From JBMYZL01 sp049610385 (lineage in GTDB: Bacteria; Bacteroidota; Bacteroidia; Flavobacteriales_D; Sanyastnellaceae), in the NCBI GenBank assembly GCA_049610385.1, contig JBMYZL010000008.1, forward strand, positions 54,078 through 118,077: 64,000 bases of DNA. The letters run 5' to 3'. The translations under genes were made by a program, and so were the position numbers. The notes beneath the pieces were generated by a model, which was given only the letters and a program-made list of their open reading frames with translations, ran no database searches and had not been told where the DNA came from. Positions 45,327 to 52,968 of the stretch are shown piece after piece. The first letter of the stretch is position 1. The number at the start of each line of letters is the position of its first letter.

Positions 45327-45342
45327 TGTGACTCCAGTCACA
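45327..45342. promoter_or_regulatory. Perfect Crp/Fnr-type box TGTGA-N6-TCACA before cysH
   Basis: TGTGA (45327-45331), CTCCAG, TCACA (45338-45342); the arms are perfectly complementary over 7 bp (TGTGACT / AGTCACA). It ends 16 nt before the cysH ATG and fits the classical Crp-family operator. No T-run follows, so it is not a terminator. The regulator is unknown. Confidence 0.6.
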
Positions 45343-45358
45343 TTCCGAAATTGCGGTC

Positions 45359-46078
45359 ATGTGGCCCTCCTTAGACATTGAAGCCCTTGTTGATGCGACC
45401 CTTGTAACCATGGGGTCGCGGTTGAACGAATTTGCGGAAGCAGGTCGACAGGTGTACGCCACCTCTTCCTTCCAAACCCAAAGTGTTCCCCTCCTTCACA
45501 TGATCAGCGAGCACTTTACCGATTCGATTGAAGTGGTGATGATTGATACCGGCTTCCTGTTCCCAGAGACCTATGCTTTCGCTGAGGACTTGCAGAATCG
45601 CTGGGGATTCTCACTGCGAAAAGTTCATTCAGAACGATCCTACATCGAACAACTGAACACGAAGGGACAGTTTCTCTTCACCCGGAACCTGGACCGGTGT
45701 TGCGGCATCAACAAAGTCCAACCCATGGAAGCAATTTTGAGCGAAGGAGACGTTTGGCTGAGCGGCATCCGATCGGATCAAACCGCCGTCAGAGCCGAAA
45801 AAACAGAGCTCGAAACCGATGCCCGCGGCGTCCTGCGTTATCACCCGATGCTGGCGTGGACGAACCGGGACATTTACGCTTACATTGGAGCCCATAACTT
45901 GCCGAAACACCCGTTAGAAGATTCTGGCTACATGAGCATCGGATGCATCCCGTGCACCCGGAAATGGAATCTGTCACATGCGAATACGCGGGGTGGTCGA
46001 TGGGCTGGCAGCCACAAAACCGAATGTGGACTTCATCAGCCTGATGCGGTCAAATCCCCTCCAACACCTGCGCGATGA
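45359..46078 (+). CDS. cysH: Phosphoadenylyl/adenylyl-sulfate reductase (CysH family)
   Basis: 239 residues. An N-type ATP pyrophosphatase-like fold carries TSSFQTQSVPLLHM and VMIDTGFLFPETY. Four iron-sulfur cysteines are present (Cys114-Cys115, Cys196 and Cys199), and the catalytic TECGLH (Cys223) is intact. The Cys pairs suggest a [4Fe-4S] enzyme that uses adenylyl sulfate. It makes sulfite for cysteine synthesis. No other sulfate-assimilation gene is in the window. The 3' end overlaps the epimerase gene by ATGA, an unusual coupling. A Crp-type box lies in front. Confidence 0.93.
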   Translation: MWPSLDIEALVDATLVTMGSRLNEFAEAGRQVYATSSFQTQSVPLLHMISEHFTDSIEVVMIDTGFLFPETYAFAEDLQNRWGFSLRKVHSERSYIEQLNTKGQFLFTRNLDRCCGINKVQPMEAILSEGDVWLSGIRSDQTAVRAEKTELETDARGVLRYHPMLAWTNRDIYAYIGAHNLPKHPLEDSGYMSIGCIPCTRKWNLSHANTRGGRWAGSHKTECGLHQPDAVKSPPTPAR

Positions 46079-47001
46079 AAGTACTGATTACAGGCGGTGC
46101 TGGGTATGTGGGCACATCGTTGTGCGATCAATTGGATGCGTTGGACGCCATCAAAGAAATCACGGTCTATGACTCGCTGTTTCGAAATGACCGCCGATTT
46201 TTCTTCCGTGATGTGCCATACCAGAAAGTGAAATTCATCCACGGAGACATTTTGGATACGGAGCAATTGAGGGGTGCTTGTGAAAATCAGGATGCCGTCA
46301 TTCACCTCGCAGCTTTCGTGGATGAACCCTACCACCACACACAACACACCCAATACGACCAAGTCAATGCATACGGAACGCTTTCTGTGGTGCGCGCAAT
46401 CGAACAATCCCCTTCGATCTCCAACGCATTTTATTTGAGCTCGTCTGCGGTGTTCGGATTCCAGGAAGGCATCGACCCGCTTTCCCCTGCCGCTCCTCAA
46501 AACGGATATGCAGTTTCCAAGCACCTCGGCGAAAAATACTTCGCTCGGCTCGCGAATTCATTGAATCGGGTTGATATCGCTCGATCAGGCCAAGTTTATG
46601 GGGTCAACCGATCCATGCGTTTCGATTCTGTCATCCACGCTTTCCTGTTTGAGGCCTTGACGAATGGATGCGTTCAAGTGTATGGAAATGGCGAGCAATT
46701 CCGCGCGTTCATCCAGGTGCAGGAAGTGGCCAAGCGCATCGGGAACTGGCTCATCGCGAGCCCTGACTCAACCCACTTTTCCACAAAACCTCATCTGTGG
46801 GCTTCCTTTCAAGCCCAAATCTCCGAGTTGCTCGCATGGTTGGCAGCGGAAATCCCTACAACGGAATACCGCTACCTGACACCCAACATTTCCATGCCCA
46901 GTCAGTCTTTCGAGAAGATTTCTAAATTCCAACAAGAAGAACTGCATGTCACCCTTCATGCGATGAAAGCGAAAATGGCGACGCAGGCCGTTTCATCATG
47001 A
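46075..47001 (+). CDS. NAD(P)-dependent sugar epimerase/dehydratase (extended SDR)
   Basis: 308 residues. It has a Rossmann loop GGAGYVG (7-13), HGDIL and HLAAFVDEP, Ser123-124 and the catalytic Tyr145-x-x-x-Lys149 (YAVSK), followed by RSGQVYGVN. The fold acts on nucleotide sugars (epimerases, dehydratases, reductases); the exact reaction cannot be read from the sequence. ATGA overlaps link it to cysH upstream and to a tiny open frame downstream. It opens the glycan-related region. Confidence 0.88.
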   Translation: MKVLITGGAGYVGTSLCDQLDALDAIKEITVYDSLFRNDRRFFFRDVPYQKVKFIHGDILDTEQLRGACENQDAVIHLAAFVDEPYHHTQHTQYDQVNAYGTLSVVRAIEQSPSISNAFYLSSSAVFGFQEGIDPLSPAAPQNGYAVSKHLGEKYFARLANSLNRVDIARSGQVYGVNRSMRFDSVIHAFLFEALTNGCVQVYGNGEQFRAFIQVQEVAKRIGNWLIASPDSTHFSTKPHLWASFQAQISELLAWLAAEIPTTEYRYLTPNISMPSQSFEKISKFQQEELHVTLHAMKAKMATQAVSS

Positions 47002-47117
47002 AATCAGAGCTCGAGGAACCTCAACTCTTGAGCAATGATCATCAAGTCAATCCCCTTTTCCTCAACCACTTGGAACCGCGATTGACGATAGCTGTAAAAA
47101 CCAACCGCAAGAGCTGA
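46998..47117 (+). CDS. Tiny open frame coupled to the epimerase gene (doubtful)
   Basis: 39 residues (MKSELEEPQLLSNDHQVNP...). Its ATG overlaps the epimerase stop as ATGA, the coupling style of this strain. No homologue is recognised and it may be the leftover 5' end of a lost gene or chance. Confidence 0.25.
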   Translation: MKSELEEPQLLSNDHQVNPLFLNHLEPRLTIAVKTNRKS

Positions 47118-47345
47118 AGAGACAAGCATGGCATCGAATCCTGAAAAAGGGACAGGAAATCAGGAGGGACATCCGCACACCATCATCTATGGGTTTTGTC
47201 CCGGCCTGTCATCTGATGCCTCAAATTTAGTCTGCCAAGACGGAGAGGAACTTTCATGTTGGAAACTTGGCTCCGACGTGGAAATTTCAAACCCGATAAA
47301 GAACAAGTTATGCCGACTTTAGCCACTGCGCTCAAAAGAAAATTC
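47118..47345. other. Non-coding stretch between the epimerase unit and the CsgG-like gene
   Basis: Together with the doubtful tiny frame this makes a 344-nt gap. Open frames here look random and no promoter box, hairpin or RNA gene stands out. It may mark an old deletion. Confidence 0.3.
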
Positions 47346-48497
47346 ATGAAGACAATTTGGACTCTTTTGGTTCTTGCCCAAAGTTTGATTCTCTCCCTTG
47401 ACTTGTTGTCTCAGGTTGATGGAATGCACGATTATCCCAAGCCGAAATACTTGATTCTCCCCAACCCGGGAAATGATCCAGTGGGCGCCTTGAGGCTCTG
47501 GCGAGCAGAGCTCGTTCGAGTGGGATACCAAACCATCACGCATGCTGAGCAGGAAGATTTGATCGAAGATGAAGAACAACGCATCCTCTTGGCCGACCTT
47601 GTCCGAAATGCAGGATCGCAGGGTGTCGCCCGTACAGATTTGCCGGCGTTGGTTCGAGAACGCGGTCAAAATTGGTACAACGGCTATTTCAATGTTCTGA
47701 ACGATTTGTTGCAAGACGGATCTATGGAAACTTGGGAAGAAATCGAATCACGCAAGTATTTCGACAAGAAAACAGAGCGCATTCGCTGGGCAGATGGCGT
47801 CACCCCGCCGGAACAAACACTGAATGAACCGAACACCTTTCACTCGTTTAGTTATCGCTATACCTATCGAGAGTCCTTGACTTGCGGACATACGTTCAGT
47901 GAAATTCACGGCGCCATCAATGAGGTTTCAGGGGATGCCAATGTGCCGTTGGTGCAATTCAACTATCGTCAGGGGGCTTTGGAATCCAACTGCCCGACGC
48001 GAGTCATTGCGCAATTGGCTAGGCAGATGACCCCCACCCAAGCGGCACCCAAACCCGAAGCTGAAATCACAACCAATCTCACAGCGAATGCCGACCGGGT
48101 CGCAGCGCTCTCCACCATCGTTGTTGTACCCAAGCCCGGCACAGACTGCGCAGGACTTGATGCCTCGCAAATGACAGATTTGATGTCGCTCGGTCTGTTG
48201 GAGACATTTGACATTGTGGATCGATCGGTGATGGAATTGGCATTGGCTGAACAAAAGCTGTCCATGAGCGGCCTCATTCGCGATGAAGACTGGCTGGAAG
48301 CCGGAGCGATGGCGGGAGCCGGTGGTATCCTGACCCTGCAAGCCATGTGCTTGAGCAACCAGAGCATGCTCAAAGCCAAACTCATCTCCTCAGAATCCAA
48401 TTTGCTCCTGCTCTCCGCCATTGGGAAAGAAGCCACACCTGAAGACTTGGCCCAGCACATCGGGGATGCTGTTCAGGCAGCCAGAAAAGCACCTTAA
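47346..48497 (+). CDS. Secreted protein with CsgG/LpoB-like C-terminal domain
   Basis: 383 residues from the ATG that gives a signal peptide (MKTIWTLLVLAQSLILSLDLLSQ). The N-terminal part (about 30-220) is not recognised. The C-terminal part (about 255-380) resembles the CsgG/LpoB nucleotide-binding-like fold: IVVVPKPG, LGLLETFDIVDRSVMELALAEQKLSMSGLIRDEDWLEAGAMAGAGGILTLQ. The VDR...L.EQ..S.SGL pattern is characteristic. Relatives form secretion pores (CsgG) or activate penicillin-binding proteins (LpoB); it lacks a lipobox, unlike those. Its role in the glycan region is unknown. Confidence 0.65.
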   Translation: MKTIWTLLVLAQSLILSLDLLSQVDGMHDYPKPKYLILPNPGNDPVGALRLWRAELVRVGYQTITHAEQEDLIEDEEQRILLADLVRNAGSQGVARTDLPALVRERGQNWYNGYFNVLNDLLQDGSMETWEEIESRKYFDKKTERIRWADGVTPPEQTLNEPNTFHSFSYRYTYRESLTCGHTFSEIHGAINEVSGDANVPLVQFNYRQGALESNCPTRVIAQLARQMTPTQAAPKPEAEITTNLTANADRVAALSTIVVVPKPGTDCAGLDASQMTDLMSLGLLETFDIVDRSVMELALAEQKLSMSGLIRDEDWLEAGAMAGAGGILTLQAMCLSNQSMLKAKLISSESNLLLLSAIGKEATPEDLAQHIGDAVQAARKAP

Positions 48498-48539
48498 TTC
48501 CGATGAAAGCATCATCGCATCAGACCTTAGTTTTACCCT

Positions 48540-49298
48540 GTGAAGCTTTCCATCATCACCATCGCTTTCAATGCTGAATCCACCATCGCTGATGCGGTGC
48601 AATCCGTGGTGAACCAGGTTTTGCCGGACCATGTGGAATTGGAGTACATCTTGGTGGACGGTTTGTCGACCGACAAGACCCTGGAAGTAATTGCCCCGTG
48701 GCGGGACCAAATCTCAATGCTCATTTCAGAGCCAGACAGCGGGCTTTACGACGCCATGAACAAAGGCATTGAATCGGCTACTGGGGACTTCATCGGCGTT
48801 TTGAATAGCGATGATTTGTACGCACACAACGAAGTGCTGGTCCGTGTGGTCGAGCAATTGACGACCACAGGAGCCGATGGCTTGTACGGAGACTTGGTCT
48901 ATGTAGATCGCGAGGATATCCAGCGAGTGACTCGGGTATGGCAAAGTGGGGCCTACCAAAAAGGGGCTTTCTTGCATGGTTGGATGCCTCCACATCCCAC
49001 TTTTTTTGCCCGCCGCGACGCTTTCGAAAAATGGGGGAGATTCAATTTGTCTTTGAAATCGGCTGCGGATTATGAATTGATGCTGCGCTTCGTGCACAAG
49101 CATGATATGACTTTGACTTACCTCCCTGAGGTCATGGTGCGCATGCGGGTTGGAGGCATAAGCAATGCCAACGCAGCAAACCGGTTGCGAGCAAACCGCG
49201 AAGATCGCAGAGCCTGGCGCATGAACGGTTTGCAGCCAAGACCATGGACTTTGATGCTCAAACCCCTGCGAAAAGTGGGGCAATTTCTGCGCCGATGA
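48540..49298 (+). CDS. Glycosyltransferase family 2
   Basis: 252 residues with a GTG start (MKLSIITIAFNAESTI). It is a GT-A fold: VDGLSTDKT, then NSDD (about residues 96-99) as the metal-binding DxD equivalent, and WMPPHPTFFARRDAF with SAADYELMLR in the acceptor half. This subtype resembles colanic-acid type (WcaA-like) transferases. Donor and acceptor cannot be predicted. ATGA overlap with the next transferase. Confidence 0.92.
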   Translation: MKLSIITIAFNAESTIADAVQSVVNQVLPDHVELEYILVDGLSTDKTLEVIAPWRDQISMLISEPDSGLYDAMNKGIESATGDFIGVLNSDDLYAHNEVLVRVVEQLTTTGADGLYGDLVYVDREDIQRVTRVWQSGAYQKGAFLHGWMPPHPTFFARRDAFEKWGRFNLSLKSAADYELMLRFVHKHDMTLTYLPEVMVRMRVGGISNANAANRLRANREDRRAWRMNGLQPRPWTLMLKPLRKVGQFLRR

Positions 49299-50221
49299 TC
49301 AAGTGGCTTGCCGGAGATGTTGGTGTGGAGCCATTGGTGACCGTGCTGGTCCCCTTTCACCGGGACATTCCAGATGCAGGGTGCGTGCACAGCCTTGTGG
49401 ACCAATCCCGCAGCGCACCGCCATTCGAGGTCTTGTTCCTCGACAATTCTCTGGGGGCAGTGAAAGAAGCGGAGGACCGAATTCGGGCCGTGATTCAAGG
49501 GCGGCTGAAAGCGGATGCGGCCTGGCCTCGGCGGTGGGGGCTCGTGGATGCTTCGGAGAAACGCGGGCCGAGTCACGCCCGCAACCGCGGCCTGGCCGCC
49601 GCCTCAGGTGCCTGGACCACCATGGTGGATTCTGATGACACGGTGACACAAACTTGGATGGCAGATTCGGCGGCAGCCTTTGCTCCTGGACTTTGCATCA
49701 CACCGCCATTGGCAAAAAAAACAGCACGCGGCCTGATTTTGGCGCCAAAAGCGCCTGTGGTTGACTGGCCCGGTGGGGGTCAGGCCATTTTGACCAGCTG
49801 GTTTGCGGAAACCGAGAAAATGAGGATGGCTCGAGGTTGGAATGAGGACCTGATGGCCGGAGAAGACGCCGAATTCAGCCACCGTTTGTTGTCAACAGGG
49901 ATGCAGATTCAAACCACAGTTGGGGGGCATTACATCTGGAAACTGCCTAGCGGAATCAAAGAAGTGTGGGCCAAAGGGCGCCATTATGCCGCTGGAGATC
50001 TCGAACTGCGAGCAATCTATGGAAATGCATGGCCGCTGCCCTTTCATGACGGGCATGGGATGGGCTGGTGGGTGCGTCGATGTCTATTGGACAGCCTTCG
50101 CGCAATTCAGCTGCGGAGTTGGCATCCACTCTTGGAACCAGCAAAACTCTACTTTCTTTTTCTTTCGGCGCGTTCGGCGCGTTCGGCACGCGCCACTCGT
50201 ACGGAGCGAAAACAGAAGTGA
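49295..50221 (+). CDS. Glycosyltransferase family 2 with repeat-derived tail
   Basis: 308 residues. The start overlaps the previous stop (ATGA). GT-A motifs are VTVLVPFHRDIPD, RGPSHARNRGLAAASGAW, VDSDD (metal site) and MAGEDAEFSHRLLSTG. The C-terminus ends in an odd Ser-Ala-Arg repeat (SARSARSARATRTERKQK) encoded by a 9-bp tandem repeat, so the tail may have been added by a slippage event. Substrates unknown. Confidence 0.87.
   Translation: MIKWLAGDVGVEPLVTVLVPFHRDIPDAGCVHSLVDQSRSAPPFEVLFLDNSLGAVKEAEDRIRAVIQGRLKADAAWPRRWGLVDASEKRGPSHARNRGLAAASGAWTTMVDSDDTVTQTWMADSAAAFAPGLCITPPLAKKTARGLILAPKAPVVDWPGGGQAILTSWFAETEKMRMARGWNEDLMAGEDAEFSHRLLSTGMQIQTTVGGHYIWKLPSGIKEVWAKGRHYAAGDLELRAIYGNAWPLPFHDGHGMGWWVRRCLLDSLRAIQLRSWHPLLEPAKLYFLFLSARSARSARATRTERKQK
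50164..50190. repeat. 9-bp tandem repeat, three copies
   Basis: TTCGGCGCG at 50164 and 50173, then TTCGGCACG at 50182. It lies in the 3' end of the second GT2 gene and keeps the frame (Ser-Ala-Arg). Confidence 0.8.
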
Positions 50222-50374
50222 AAGTCCTCGTCGGCCACCTCCCGCAACAGGCTTTCCCAAACTTGGAATTCCACATCAAGAACAGCGCCAGAGGCAAGCC
50301 GTCTGAGGATGGGCAAAAGGATTGGGTTTGGCCGTCCTTGCGTACCTTCGGGCAACGGAAAAGAGTCGTTGCTC

Positions 50375-51337
50375 ATGAAATTTGATTCGGACAAAGAGGC
50401 CCTAGATGCATTGCGCATTCGTCACCAAGAATTGCTTGCCGAGGTGGGAAAAGTTATGGTGGGGCAGGAGCAAGTCATTCGAGAAGTGACCACAGCCATT
50501 TTTGCTGGAGGACACGTGTTGCTGGTGGGGGTTCCTGGTTTGGCCAAAACCCTTCTGGTCAACACCATCGCTCAATCCCTTGGGTTGAGTTTCAATCGAA
50601 TCCAATTCACACCAGACTTGATGCCCAGTGACATCATCGGGAGTGAAATTCTCAATGACAAGCGCGAATTTCAGTTCATCCGCGGGCCGTTGTTCTGCAA
50701 CATTCTTCTGGCAGATGAAATCAACCGAACCCCGCCCAAGACCCAATCAGCACTGCTCGAGGCCATGCAAGAACATTCGGTAACAGCCGCTGGGCAGACC
50801 CATTCTTTGCCCTATCCATTCTTCGTTTTGGCCACGCAAAACCCCATTGAACAGGAAGGAACATACCCGCTGCCTGAAGCGCAATTGGACCGATTCATGT
50901 TCAACACATGGGTGGATTACCCTTCATTCGAAGAGGAGCTCAATGTGGTCAAGACCACGACATCCAACCACAACGCAGAAGTACGCCCTGTATTGAGCGG
51001 TGAAGACATCTTGGAATTTCAACAAGTGATTCGCCGAATGCCTGTGGCCGAAAACGTGATGGAATATGCTGTGGGCTTGGCCGCAAAAACCCGGCCCGGT
51101 CGAGAACGAGCCACCGCAGATGTGAATGCCTATCTGAGTTGGGGCGCAGGGCCTCGTGCATCCCAATATTTGGTCATAGGGGCCAAGGTCAATGCCGCCC
51201 TAAATGGAAAATACAGCCCGGATATTGAGGATGTGCGCGCTGTTGCCTTACCGATTTTGCGCCATCGCGTCGTGCGAAATTACAAAGCAGAAGCCGAAGG
51301 AAAGTCAGTGGAAAACCTCATCACAACTCTGTTCTGA
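50375..51337 (+). CDS. MoxR-type AAA+ ATPase
   Basis: 320 residues. Walker A GVPGLAKT (52-59), Walker B ILLADEINRTPP (about 106-117), sensor ATQNPIEQEGTYPLPEAQLDRF and the C-terminal lid (RHRVVRNYKAEAEG) are present. MoxR proteins act as chaperone-like ATPases, usually with a downstream DUF58/von Willebrand-domain operon. Here no such partner follows. In many Bacteroidota the gene sits after the SurA/PpiC genes, so the sugar genes between 45359 and 50221 may have been inserted. The 153 nt before it hold no clear gene. Confidence 0.93.
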   Translation: MKFDSDKEALDALRIRHQELLAEVGKVMVGQEQVIREVTTAIFAGGHVLLVGVPGLAKTLLVNTIAQSLGLSFNRIQFTPDLMPSDIIGSEILNDKREFQFIRGPLFCNILLADEINRTPPKTQSALLEAMQEHSVTAAGQTHSLPYPFFVLATQNPIEQEGTYPLPEAQLDRFMFNTWVDYPSFEEELNVVKTTTSNHNAEVRPVLSGEDILEFQQVIRRMPVAENVMEYAVGLAAKTRPGRERATADVNAYLSWGAGPRASQYLVIGAKVNAALNGKYSPDIEDVRAVALPILRHRVVRNYKAEAEGKSVENLITTLF

Positions 51338-51391
51338 ATTCCTTTGAAGATGACGATAAAATTCTGAATTTGGTTTGTTGAAGAAGGCTAC

Positions 51392-52714
51392 ATGCCTACA
51401 GTCCATAACGTCATCGGTTACCTGAGCAGTGACTCCGGTTTGGGGAAATCCGCAAGAACCTTGGCCAGAAAGTTGATGCTGTCTGGAGAGGAGGTGTTTG
51501 TCACGAATGTCTCCATAGGTGATGTGCGTTCAGATCGCCTTCCGTTGAATGAATTTAAGCCGTTTCCAAAGCATGAAGCACCGCGTCGCGTTGTCCATTG
51601 GATTCACCTGAATCCGCCAGAATTTGACCATTCATGGGCGCAAGCTTTTCCGCGACAATTACACAATCCCGAGGCCTTTTTGATTGCTGTTCCCTATTGG
51701 GAATTGGAACGCATGCCCAAACATTGGGTGCGACGACTGGAAGCCTGCGACGCCATCGCCGCGCCTACACAATTCATTGCGGAATCTCTGAAAAATTCTG
51801 GGTTGACCTCACCCATTTTGCGCATACCGCTGCTCATTGAAAGCCCCGCTGATGAGGTCCCTGAAGGGAATCGGCAATCTTTTGGCTTGCCCTTATCAGG
51901 TTTTCTTTTCTTGAGCTTTTTCGACCTTTCGAGCGACCCCGCCCGAAAAAATCCTGAAGCGGCCCTCCGCGCCTTTATCGCTGCCTTTCCAGACCCCAAA
52001 CCAGGTCCTGATGCACCTCATTTGGTCATCAAAATGAACAACCCTGACATCTTGAAGGGTGCTTCTGAAACCATTCAAGAATTGGTGGGGCAATCCAAGG
52101 CATTTGAAAACATCCATTGGCGAACGGACAACATCCCAGAGACCGATTTGATGGCATTCCAAGCTTGTTTTGATGCCCTCATCTCCCTCCATCGTTCAGA
52201 AGGGTTGGGACTGGTTCCTGTCGAAATGATGTCATTGGGTAAACCTGCTGTCATCACTGGCTATTCAGGGAACATGGATTATTCGACACCAGAGAATTCC
52301 ATGCTGGTCCCCTATGATGCAGTTCCTGTCCACGTGATTCACCCGGTTTATCAAATGGCTTTGCAAGAGATGCCTGACTTGACTTGGGCAGAAGCCAAGA
52401 TTCCTGAAGCCGCAGAGGCCATGCGCTTGTTGGCAACCGATTCTAAGCGTTATGTCAAATTATCAAGGCAAGCCCAACAAGACATCGCCCGCCTAGCCGG
52501 GCAATCTTGGTCAACCACTTTGAATGAAATCCATCAAATCATACAAACCGCTCCAAGTCCATCAATGGAAGATTGGACGGAGCGTTACAGTTGGTGCGCT
52601 TGCGGTTGGACGGAGAACTTTCGTCCCCAACAACATTGGCGGATTCGTTGGGGCCAGAAGTGGTCAAATTTCAAAAACCGAAACAAGCTTAACTTCCGGA
52701 TTTTCCGAAATTGA
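51392..52714 (+). CDS. Glycosyltransferase family 4 (GT-B)
   Basis: 440 residues. The N-terminal domain includes GYLSSDSGLGKSARTLARKL, and the C-terminal donor domain includes FLSFFDLSSDPARKNPEAALRAF and the conserved HRSEGLGLVPVEMMSLGKPAVITGYSGN (E-x7-E). The last 70 residues (from about 385, with WCACGWTENFRPQQHW) are not part of the usual domain. Substrate unknown. It probably works with the neighbouring transferases on a surface glycan. Confidence 0.9.
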   Translation: MPTVHNVIGYLSSDSGLGKSARTLARKLMLSGEEVFVTNVSIGDVRSDRLPLNEFKPFPKHEAPRRVVHWIHLNPPEFDHSWAQAFPRQLHNPEAFLIAVPYWELERMPKHWVRRLEACDAIAAPTQFIAESLKNSGLTSPILRIPLLIESPADEVPEGNRQSFGLPLSGFLFLSFFDLSSDPARKNPEAALRAFIAAFPDPKPGPDAPHLVIKMNNPDILKGASETIQELVGQSKAFENIHWRTDNIPETDLMAFQACFDALISLHRSEGLGLVPVEMMSLGKPAVITGYSGNMDYSTPENSMLVPYDAVPVHVIHPVYQMALQEMPDLTWAEAKIPEAAEAMRLLATDSKRYVKLSRQAQQDIARLAGQSWSTTLNEIHQIIQTAPSPSMEDWTERYSWCACGWTENFRPQQHWRIRWGQKWSNFKNRNKLNFRIFRN

Positions 52715-52968
52715 TTCGTGACAATCGCTGGTTGGACCTTGACCGATGGTCCGCTCAATTTTGATTGACATTTGCCCTTCAGCTTGGGATTTCCGCGCCT
52801 GTCCAGGGGCGTCCTTGGACTGGATTCTGAATGCCTCGCTTCCTGTTCAGCAGGTCAAGGAATTTTGGGACGAAACCGAGCACAAAAAATCACGAAAGCA
52901 CCCCAAAGGCGTCGATAACCTTTTGTCAAGAGAAGACGTAAATTCAACTCCAATGAAGAACACACCGC

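Noticed and set aside
50149..50376. Possible 75-codon gene on the minus strand between the second GT2 and moxR genes
   Set aside because: No recognisable family, half of it lies over the 9-bp repeat and the GT2 end, and no promoter is visible.
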